Assembly (NCBI GenBank): GCA_003499925.1
Contig: DNRQ01000102.1
Coordinates: forward strand, 5,801 to 18,643
From: Geobacter sp.
GTDB taxonomy: Bacteria; Desulfobacterota; Desulfuromonadia; Geobacterales; Geobacteraceae
DNA: 12,843 nucleotides
Direction: 5' to 3'
Part shown: piece after piece, positions 1-4,879 of the stretch
Layout of the letters: the number at the start of each line of letters is the position of its first letter
How positions within the stretch are numbered: the first letter of the stretch is position 1
Program-made: the position numbers and the translations under genes
Notes under the pieces: model-generated
Databases searched by the model: none
What the model was told of the DNA's origin: nothing
The model's input: only the letters and a program-made list of their open reading frames with translations

Positions 1-20
1 TGTGCTCTGACGCAGACTCT

Positions 21-65
21 ACCCCATCCCCACCCCGACCCTCCCCTTGAAGGGGAGGGAGAGTT
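21..65. repeat. Single C/G-rich palindromic repeat (REP-like)
   Basis: A C-rich run leads into a near-perfect hairpin: CCCTCCCCTT (39-48), one base, then AAGGGGAGGG (50-59). The same layout recurs in the larger intergenic regions of this window, most closely in inverse orientation at 12497-12530. I infer a dispersed REP-type element. Nothing further was recognised between 66 and 280 apart from the ribosome binding site of the next gene. Confidence 0.7.
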
Positions 66-280
66 GTTGGTAGCGGAAGATTAGATTGTTGCTAATCAGG
101 TAAGCTTTTGAGTGGCCGTCGGCCGATATGCGCCGCCGTCCGGATAAATCGACGACGGCTTATTGCCGTCCTGCGTGTGAAGAGCTTCTGAAACGAGCAA
201 GAGGCGCCTCAGCGCTATATCACCCGAAGGCGAAGAGTCTTCCGGGCATGTGCAACAGACCTATAACAGGAGGAAGAAAG

Positions 281-1843
281 ATGCAGAGAAGACTGATGGT
301 TTCCGGGCTGCTTGCCCTGACCCTGGCGACGGCGCTCTGGGGGTGCAGCGGCGGCAGCAATGATGCGCCGACTGAGCCCGCTGCCGGGCAGCCCGCGGCG
401 GAGCCCGCCACCAAGAACCCGGGCGACTTCCAGGTTCAAACCGTGTACGACCAGGAGCAGGTCGCCTTCCGTTTCATGTGGAAAAGCCACGCCAAGACCT
501 CGCCTGCCGGCTTCGCCAATGTCGGGCAGGTTTACCCGGGGCAGTTCCACGACATGATGGCCCATAACGGGACCAGCTTCGCCCAGTTGGCTGCGGGGCA
601 AAGGATGGACGAGGACAGGGTGAGCTTCATGCTGGAAGACCCCACGCGACCGGTTCCCGGCTTCGGCGAGGCCGGCTGCTACCTGGCCTGCCATAACGAT
701 ATGCTCCCCTCGCCGGTCAAGGACCATTACCTCGGTTCGGCCGGCTTCCTGGATCATTGGCATTGGCGCGGCGGAAGGAGCGGCCCCATGGGTTACGCCG
801 AGGATGCCTCCGTGGATGAGGTGACCCGCCAGCGCGATGGAGCGGGGACTTCCCCCTCCAGATGGCTCCGCTCCGGCGGCGACCGCCTGCGGGAAGATCA
901 GGCGGCCTTCGGTACAGGGCTCACCGGCCATGGCGTCTTGACCGACCGCCTGCCGCGCTTCGTCTTCAACAAAGGGAAGCAGATGCCCGGCGGGTTCCAG
1001 ATCCCGAGCTATTTCCTGGCCGCGGAGGACGGCTCCGTCGTCACCAATCCCTACACCCAGCTGCCCCTGGTGCAAGCGGTCGACAAGAACCGCAGCCTGC
1101 TGGTCGTTTATCAGGACCGCAATTTCGATACTGTGGACAAGGTCAATGCGGTCGATCTCGGCTATCTCGTCTACGTGGCGCAAAACGGCCAGGTGAGTCA
1201 CCTGCCGGCCCATCTCCAGGACACTGCCGGAGCCCCCTTTGCCGCCTGGACCGCCTTCTGGGCGGCGGATCTCGGGATAGCAGCCGAGCCGGGCAACCCC
1301 GCCGCGGCTACAGCGGCCAAGAACCGGCTGGATGCCGTCCACGCGGAGTGGCTGGCCAGCGGGAAGAAGGCGATGGTGACCCGCTCGGTCGGCTTCATCT
1401 ACGGGTCGGACCAGCACGACATCACCTCGGCACGCTCCTTCGACGCCGCCCGCGGGGTCTGGACGGTCACACTGTACCGCAAGCTCGACACCGGGGCCCT
1501 TAACAAGGACACCAATCTGGCCGCGCTGAAGACCGGCCAGCTGTACAAACTCGCCTTCGCCATCCATGACGTCGGCGGCGGCAGCGAAACCCATCACATA
1601 ACCTTCCCCTACAAGCTCGGGACAACCGCCCAGGCCGACATAAAGGCGCAACAGGTTGGCGATGTGAAGGCCGCGGACTGGAACGCCGTGCCGGCCTTCC
1701 TGACCCGTGTATTCCAGCCCGGGTCCAAGACCGGGGAGGTGCTCAAGGATGCCTCACGTCACCCGGGCGCTGGGTCGTTCGGGGTGACCTCTTGCCAGAG
1801 CTGCCATTCGGCGAACAACATGCCCGCTCTGGTCAGCAGGTAA
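281..1843 (+). CDS. Lipoprotein c-type cytochrome, ethylbenzene-dehydrogenase heme-subunit-like
   Basis: A 520-residue exported cytochrome, probably an outer-surface or periplasmic electron carrier. The ATG at 281 is chosen because AGGAGG (268-273) lies seven bases upstream; the frame is open back to 128 but that extension has no ribosome site or signal character. Residues 1-22 form a lipoprotein signal (two Arg, a Leu/Ala-rich core, then LWGC with Cys22). The body, about residues 45-490, has the beta-rich pattern and phrases such as DHWHWRGGRSGPMGYAED that I associate with the heme-binding domain of ethylbenzene dehydrogenase gamma-like proteins. Two heme-attachment candidates are visible: an atypical CYLACH (Cys133, Cys137, His138; three residues between the cysteines) and a canonical CQSCH (505-509) near the C-terminus. 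It is followed by a hairpin terminator, so it seems monocistronic. The exact electron partner cannot be told from sequence. Confidence 0.85.
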   Translation: MQRRLMVSGLLALTLATALWGCSGGSNDAPTEPAAGQPAAEPATKNPGDFQVQTVYDQEQVAFRFMWKSHAKTSPAGFANVGQVYPGQFHDMMAHNGTSFAQLAAGQRMDEDRVSFMLEDPTRPVPGFGEAGCYLACHNDMLPSPVKDHYLGSAGFLDHWHWRGGRSGPMGYAEDASVDEVTRQRDGAGTSPSRWLRSGGDRLREDQAAFGTGLTGHGVLTDRLPRFVFNKGKQMPGGFQIPSYFLAAEDGSVVTNPYTQLPLVQAVDKNRSLLVVYQDRNFDTVDKVNAVDLGYLVYVAQNGQVSHLPAHLQDTAGAPFAAWTAFWAADLGIAAEPGNPAAATAAKNRLDAVHAEWLASGKKAMVTRSVGFIYGSDQHDITSARSFDAARGVWTVTLYRKLDTGALNKDTNLAALKTGQLYKLAFAIHDVGGGSETHHITFPYKLGTTAQADIKAQQVGDVKAADWNAVPAFLTRVFQPGSKTGEVLKDASRHPGAGSFGVTSCQSCHSANNMPALVSR

Positions 1844-1893
1844 CGCAGCGCCTGGCCGAAACTGCAGGGGCGATTAACTAAAGTTGGAATAAA

Positions 1894-1915
1894 TGCGGGG
1901 CCGCGAGGCCCCGCA
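1894..1915 (+). terminator. Hairpin terminator after the cytochrome gene
   Basis: A perfect nine-pair stem, TGCGGGGCC (1894-1902) and GGCCCCGCA (1907-1915), closes on the GNRA-type loop GCGA. It starts 50 bases past the stop codon of the cytochrome gene. The following CTTATGCTCT is only moderately T-rich, so release may be partial or Rho-assisted. Confidence 0.7.
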
Positions 1916-1978
1916 CTTATGCTCTATGACTTGTTTAATGTATCTATGGAAGCGAGGGACGTTTTAACAACAATCACA

Positions 1979-2370
1979 ATGGAAAGCCCGGGAGCCTGAG
2001 CCGCAATCTCCCAGGGGGAACGGCTCTGGTGCTCGCGGCGTCTTTACTTATGCCGACCACACCGCTCATCGCCGCGGGACGGATACAGCGACGGCGGTCT
2101 GCAGTTCGGCGCTATTCCCGGCAGCGTCAAACGCGACGACACTGTCGCAGTACCGGGCGTTACCGCCACCGGCCCGATCAACCCGGCTACCGGCGCGGTC
2201 AGTGCGACCTTCCAGGCCACCAAGAGAGCCGCAATCGTCTATGACTTCACACCTGCAACCGGCGCGATCCTCGCTGGAACAGACGGCAAGGGGGCCAGCC
2301 TAACGATGCCGCGTGCCTCGGCTGCCATGTCGGCGCAAATGCTATGAAGGACGTTGCAGAAGGGTCTTAA
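1979..2370 (+). pseudogene. Frameshifted remnant of a secreted c-type cytochrome
   Basis: No intact reading frame exists, but pieces in two frames join into a plausible exported heme protein. ATG 1979 opens a short frame that stops at once. The next frame from about 1984 encodes a signal-peptide-like stretch (ALVLAASLLMPTTPLIAA, about 2023-2076). The frame then moves near the GCGGGAC at 2074-2080 to give DGYSDGGLQFGAIPGSVK and, later, KRAAIVYDFTPATGAI. A second shift at the run of five G (2290-2294) restores QPNDAACLGCHVGANAMKD, which contains a CXXCH heme motif at 2314-2328, and the frame ends at 2370. Adding or removing a single G at each G run repairs the central part. The VYDF-then-CXXCH pattern is reminiscent of OmcA/MtrC-type cytochromes, but the family is uncertain. 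At least two lesions make a sequencing error a less likely explanation than real decay. Confidence 0.6.
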
Positions 2371-2488
2371 AAGGCTGAGGGGGGAGGGACGTGACAGCGG
2401 GAGATTGACGCCAATCAGGTTCAGTAAAGCCGCCTCTGTCATAAACTGTTGCGCGGGCGATATAAAGATGATGCTGTAACATTTTTAT

Positions 2489-2507
2489 GAAAACGAATAT
2501 CATTTTT
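2489..2507. promoter_or_regulatory. Fur-box-like operator, upstream copy
   Basis: GAAAACGAATATCATTTTT matches 13 of 19 positions of the classical Fur box GATAATGATAATCATTATC (counted by eye). Its core is an imperfect palindrome AAAACGA-ATA-TCATTTT with one mismatched pair. It sits just upstream of the -35 hexamer at 2511, consistent with iron-dependent repression of the downstream HMA-like gene. Confidence 0.5.
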
Positions 2508-2510
2508 TTA

Positions 2511-2540
2511 TTGACACAGAGGGCGCTGGATAGTAATAAT
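2511..2540 (+). promoter_or_regulatory. Sigma-70-type promoter for the metal cluster
   Basis: A perfect -35 hexamer TTGACA (2511-2516) is followed, after 18 bases, by AATAAT (2535-2540), which matches TATAAT at five of six positions. Transcription would start near 2547, giving a leader of about 110 bases to the start codon at 2657. The -10 element is covered by the second Fur-box-like sequence. Confidence 0.6.
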
Positions 2541-2547
2541 CACTTTC
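2529..2547. promoter_or_regulatory. Fur-box-like operator overlapping the -10 element
   Basis: GATAGTAATAATCACTTTC matches the Fur-box consensus GATAATGATAATCATTATC at 15 of 19 positions (counted by eye). It covers the -10 hexamer and the expected start site, the usual position for a repressor that blocks polymerase. Its first base lies 40 bases downstream of the first base of the upstream copy, so two Fur dimers could flank the -35 element. Binding is inferred only from sequence. Confidence 0.6.
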
Positions 2548-2603
2548 ATCTGGGGCCGGGACTCGCTTCCCCGCCCTTGTATTAAATCAAGTCCTCTTTA
2601 AAA

Positions 2604-2627
2604 GATGCCTCTTTTAAGGGAGGCATC
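2604..2627 (+). promoter_or_regulatory. Leader hairpin before the HMA-like gene
   Basis: GATGCCTC (2604-2611) and GAGGCATC (2620-2627) form a perfect eight-pair stem with an eight-base loop inside the mRNA leader, about 20 bases before the ribosome binding site (2645-2653). It is not followed by a strong T tract, so it looks more like an mRNA-stabilising or translation-modulating element than a terminator. Function is unknown. Confidence 0.4.
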
Positions 2628-2656
2628 CAGGGTTTTAGTGGGTAAGGGGGGAGTCG

Positions 2657-3058
2657 ATGGCGCCGCTGAGTGTTCTGCCCGGAAGGTTGAGATTCGAAAG
2701 CAACAGCCTGATCGGAAGCAAGGAGGGATGTCTCCTTCTGGAAGAGAGTCTCTTTTCGGTGCAGGGAGTAAGCGAAGCTTCCGCCAGCCACAGGACCGGC
2801 AGGATTCTGGTGAGATTCGACGAGAACCTCGTATCCCGCAGTGAAATCGAAGGGCATCTGGCCGCTGCGCTGCAGGCCGTCGCCGTGCAGAAGGAGAGGG
2901 GGCCGGAGTTATCCCCGGTCCGGCGCGCCGCACCTTCCCGCGCAGGGTCGTCCTCCTCCGGCGTCGGTCACTTCGTCATGGAGATGGCCCTTCATGCGTT
3001 CCTACCCGCTCCACTTGATCTTCTCCTCCCCACCGCGGCAACCGTCTTTCGCAGATAG
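2657..3058 (+). CDS. Small Cys-free HMA-like protein, ferrosome-type accessory candidate
   Basis: A 133-residue protein starting at ATG 2657 behind a purine-rich AAGGGGGGAG. Residues about 5-75 have a heavy-metal-associated-like (HMA_2-type) fold pattern: LPGRLRFES at the start, a GVSEA turn and an ILVRFDE strand. The CxxC metal site of classical HMA domains is absent, which suggests a structural or protein-contact role rather than Cys-based metal transfer. A variable Arg/Ser/Pro linker (about 78-100) leads to a hydrophobic C-terminal segment (about 104-131, with PAPLDLLLP) that may insert in or lie on the membrane. The GRLR motif (residues 9-12) recurs at the N-termini of the protein at 4362 and the ATPase at 4880, linking this gene to them although 536 bases of repeat-rich DNA separate it from the next gene. 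Its promoter carries two Fur-box-like sites. Small HMA-like proteins beside P1B-6 ATPases are a feature of ferrosome clusters; the role here is inference. Confidence 0.7.
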   Translation: MAPLSVLPGRLRFESNSLIGSKEGCLLLEESLFSVQGVSEASASHRTGRILVRFDENLVSRSEIEGHLAAALQAVAVQKERGPELSPVRRAAPSRAGSSSSGVGHFVMEMALHAFLPAPLDLLLPTAATVFRR

Positions 3059-3100
3059 TTTTTCGTTTTCCACTTCAGGCAGTAGCCACTCTTTCAAATG

Positions 3101-3140
3101 CACCCTCCCCCAGCCCCTCCCATAAAGGGAGGGGGGCTTT
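3101..3140 (+). terminator. C/G-rich hairpin after the HMA-like gene
   Basis: CCCCTCCC (3114-3121) pairs with GGGAGGGG (3127-3134) around the loop ATAAA, about 55 bases past the stop codon, followed by GGCTTTACTTCT. It belongs to the same REP-like family as the other repeats here and may double as a transcription terminator, which would separate the first HMA-like gene from the rest of the cluster. Confidence 0.45.
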
Positions 3141-3170
3141 ACTTCTACATTGTCAGATTTACCCCTTAAC

Positions 3171-3322
3171 CTCCCTCACCCCAGCCCTCTCCCTGAGGGA
3201 GAGGGAGAGTTTATTCGAGATGCAAGAAAGGGGGGGTATTGAACTTTCGAATCTGGCCCTGAATCTGGCCCAGAAATCCGAGAACCCCTCGCCCTCCGGG
3301 AGAGGGGCAGGGGTGAGGGAGG
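3171..3322. repeat. Inverted pair of C/G-rich palindromic repeats (REPIN-like)
   Basis: The arm at 3171-3209 (CTCCCTCACCCCAGCCCTCT and on) recurs as its inverse complement at 3283-3322, and each arm is itself a hairpin. Such paired inverted REP units are called REPINs in other bacteria. Between the arms, GAATCTGGCCC occurs twice in tandem (3249-3259, 3261-3271). Within the 536-base gene-free stretch 3059-3594 the other items are the hairpin at 3101-3140 and the promoter at 3508-3537; nothing was recognised between 3323 and 3507 beyond a weak GGGGCGA/TCGCCCC inverted repeat (3393-3441). Confidence 0.7.
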
Positions 3323-3507
3323 CGCCACGACGTAATGTGACAGAATAGAATTATAGAGGTCGGCTTATAGCACCTGCCATCGAAAGGAGAGGGGGGCGAC
3401 GGCTATTCGGGGGTAACTGCGACCGCCTCCTGGATCGCCCCTACCCAAAAGCGATTTCTCTGGTGCCACATTGTTGGCTGAAAGCAAAACTAATCGACAG
3501 GATCCAT

Positions 3508-3537
3508 TTGACAGACTCCAATGTTACGATATCATTG
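3508..3537 (+). promoter_or_regulatory. Promoter with a palindromic operator candidate
   Basis: TTGACA (3508-3513), a 16-base spacer and TATCAT (3530-3535, five of six matches) form a good sigma-70-type promoter 60 bases before the start codon at 3595. Overlapping its -10 element is a 19-base inverted repeat, CAATGTTA-CGA-TATCATTG (3519-3537), with one mismatched pair. It does not fit the Fur box well, so another regulator is possible. This promoter would serve the four tightly spaced genes from 3595 to 6958. Confidence 0.55.
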
Positions 3538-3594
3538 CGGGAATTTTAAAATCGGGAAACGCTGAAGGCCCCACTTTTTCTAGGGAGGGTAGCA

Positions 3595-4110
3595 ATGGAA
3601 AGCGAGGAGAGCCACGAGCACAAGGAGCACAAGGAGCACAAGGAGCACAAGGAGCACAAGGAGCACAAGGAGCACAAGGAGCACAAGGAGCCCGACGAGC
3701 CAGCCGGGAAAAAGGAAATAGGGGGAAAGGAAATGGAATCCATTGAAGTTAAAGGGGAGGGTGTGAAGATGGAAGGTATCCATTTGAAGAAGAGAGACCT
3801 CTGGCTGGTGGCCGGGGGGGCGCTCGGCGCACTTGCGGCGCTCGGGCTGGGAAGGATGTCCTCAAAGGTGCGCCCGGCTGCGGTCGGCGCGGTCCGCGAA
3901 GGATACGCCTTCAAGGAGTGGCTGGCCGGCAAGGCGGAGAAGGTCAAGGAGGACGTGGAGGATATCGTCGCCGAGGGGGTGCATCAGTACCAGAGCGATC
4001 TCTCCGCCACGGCCGACTCGGTGAAGCGCGAGAAGAGCATCCTGGAAAAAATCGAGAAGGTCGTCGAGGAGAAACTGGCCAAGATGAAGCCTGAGCAGGG
4101 GGAGGGGTAG
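3595..4110 (+). CDS. His-Lys-Glu repeat membrane protein with DUF5132-like core
   Basis: A 171-residue protein; AGGGAGG (3582-3588) supports ATG 3595. Residues 9-32 are eight perfect His-Lys-Glu units, a likely low-affinity divalent metal-binding or buffering tail. A charged linker (33-67) follows, then one membrane segment at about 69-86 (DLWLVAGGALGALAALGLG) and an amphipathic helical tail with phrases such as VRPAAVGAVREGYAFKEWLA and EDVEDIVAEG that resemble DUF5132 proteins. An in-frame ATG at 3769 has its own strong AGGGGAGGG (3753-3761), so a 113-residue form without the His tail may also be made; ATG 3733 is a further option. The next gene begins two bases after the stop. Single-membrane-pass helical proteins of this sort could coat or shape a metal-storing membrane compartment, but that role is inferred from the neighbours only. 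Confidence 0.75.
   Translation: MESEESHEHKEHKEHKEHKEHKEHKEHKEHKEPDEPAGKKEIGGKEMESIEVKGEGVKMEGIHLKKRDLWLVAGGALGALAALGLGRMSSKVRPAAVGAVREGYAFKEWLAGKAEKVKEDVEDIVAEGVHQYQSDLSATADSVKREKSILEKIEKVVEEKLAKMKPEQGEG
3619..3690 (+). repeat. Eight perfect 9-bp tandem repeats encoding His-Lys-Glu
   Basis: The unit CACAAGGAG is repeated eight times without a mismatch. The unit length is a multiple of three, so gain or loss of copies by slippage would keep the frame and only change the length of the His-Lys-Glu tail. The absence of synonymous differences points to recent expansion. Confidence 0.95.
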
Positions 4111-4112
4111 TC

Positions 4113-4340
4113 ATGGAAAACAATAAAATGAGCAATGGCATGCGCAAAGGGATGAACTACTTCGGCAGCGCCCTGAAAGTAACCCTCGGTGCCGGAGTTG
4201 CCCTGGGCGGTGCCTATCTCCTCTCCAGGGTCGGCGAGAAGCAGGAGACCGAGTCGAGCCTCTCCCGTTTGGAGCAGATGCTATCGGAACTGGCCGCGAC
4301 CGAAGAACCAGAAAAAGTCGTTGGTAAAAGGAAAAAATAA
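4113..4340 (+). CDS. Small single-pass membrane protein of the metal cluster
   Basis: A 75-residue protein starting two bases after the preceding stop; the GGGGGAGGGG at 4096-4105 serves as its ribosome site and lies inside the end of the upstream gene, suggesting translational coupling. Residues about 14-34 (FGSALKVTLGAGVALGGAYLL) form one Gly/Ala-rich membrane segment. The remainder is a charged helix with leucines (SSLSRLEQMLSELA) ending in a basic KRKK tail. I do not recognise a named family. Size, the Gly-rich membrane helix and position next to a P1B ATPase recall the small accessory membrane proteins of ferrosome and magnetosome loci, but direct homology cannot be claimed from sight. 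Confidence 0.7.
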   Translation: MENNKMSNGMRKGMNYFGSALKVTLGAGVALGGAYLLSRVGEKQETESSLSRLEQMLSELAATEEPEKVVGKRKK

Positions 4341-4361
4341 ACCGAGCTGCTGGAGGTAGCC

Positions 4362-4835
4362 ATGGTAGTCGCAAGCCTGGTAGATGGAAGGGTGCGGATC
4401 AGGGACGAAAAGCTGAAGCGGGAGCCGGTCCTTGCCCGGATCAAGGAGGAGCTCATGGCCGCTCCGGGGGTCACCGGAGTGGAGGCGAACCCGCGGGTCG
4501 GCAGCCTTCTGGTCATCTACAGCGCGGCCTTGACGGCGGTGGAGAAGATTCTGAAGACGGTATCGGAGCTGCTCGGTTCCGGCGTGGAGGTGAGCGGTAG
4601 CGCGGAGCCGGCGCGGAGCTTCGTGAAGATGCCGTTCATAAGAAGGGAGTCGTTCGCGGTGCCATCGGTACTGAAGGCAAGGGTCCTGAACAACATCGGG
4701 ATGCTCGCCTCTCTGGTGCTCAGCATCGGCCTGGGGATTTTCGGCCTGAAGAAGCTCCACATCCTGACCGGGATCGTTTTCGTCGCCCTGTTCGGAAAAC
4801 ATTTCTACGAAAGAAGGGCACAGATGTTCGCGTAA
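4362..4835 (+). CDS. HMA-like protein with two C-terminal membrane segments
   Basis: A 157-residue protein; ATG 4362 follows GGAGGT (4352-4357) at good spacing. The N-terminal part (about 1-75) is HMA-like: VDGRVRIRD at the start, the GVTGVEANPRVGSLLVIY pattern of the domain, and no CxxC site. A linker leads to two predicted membrane segments at about 109-128 and 134-147, with His133 and His147 at the ends of the second, where they could bind metal or heme; that is speculative. Its GRVR motif (9-12) matches GRLR in the proteins at 2657 and 4880. Coming between two small membrane proteins and the ATPase in one close-set transcription unit, it is probably a partner of the pump, for instance a membrane-anchored version of the pump's N-terminal domain. 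HMA-like proteins occur in ferrosome clusters, but I cannot assign a specific orthologue. Confidence 0.75.
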   Translation: MVVASLVDGRVRIRDEKLKREPVLARIKEELMAAPGVTGVEANPRVGSLLVIYSAALTAVEKILKTVSELLGSGVEVSGSAEPARSFVKMPFIRRESFAVPSVLKARVLNNIGMLASLVLSIGLGIFGLKKLHILTGIVFVALFGKHFYERRAQMFA

Positions 4836-4854
4836 CAAGGATGTTCGCGTAACA
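4823..4854 (+). repeat. 15-bp direct duplication spanning a stop codon
   Basis: GATGTTCGCGTAACA occurs at 4823-4837 and again at 4840-4854. The first copy holds the last codons and stop (Met-Phe-Ala-stop) of the HMA-like membrane protein; the second lies in the short gap before the ATPase. It looks like a small recent tandem duplication with no coding effect. Confidence 0.9.
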
Positions 4855-4879
4855 GCAGTGGGGCGGAGAAGGGGGCAGG

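Noticed and set aside
128..280. N-terminal extension of the cytochrome gene back to ATG 128
   Set aside because: It has no ribosome site and would bury the clear lipoprotein signal; AGGAGG sits correctly before ATG 281.
215..1651. Long minus-strand open frame (478 codons) opposite the cytochrome gene
   Set aside because: It is an antisense shadow of a high-GC gene; the plus-strand frame has a signal peptide, heme motifs and a ribosome site, while this one shows no recognisable domain.
2029..2244. Short plus-strand frame read as a separate 71-residue gene
   Set aside because: Only its first part (the signal peptide) makes sense; the rest is out-of-frame Arg-rich sequence from the decayed cytochrome.
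3461..3480. Sigma-54 promoter at TGGTGCCACATTGTTG
   Set aside because: The -12 GC doublet is missing at the required spacing, and a good sigma-70-type promoter lies just downstream.
3519..3539. Third Fur box at the second promoter
   Set aside because: Aligned on the shared TCATT core it matches the consensus at only about six positions; it is better described as an unrelated palindrome.
3619..3690. Possible CRISPR or regulatory repeat array
   Set aside because: The units are contiguous, have no spacers and lie in frame inside a gene with a ribosome site.
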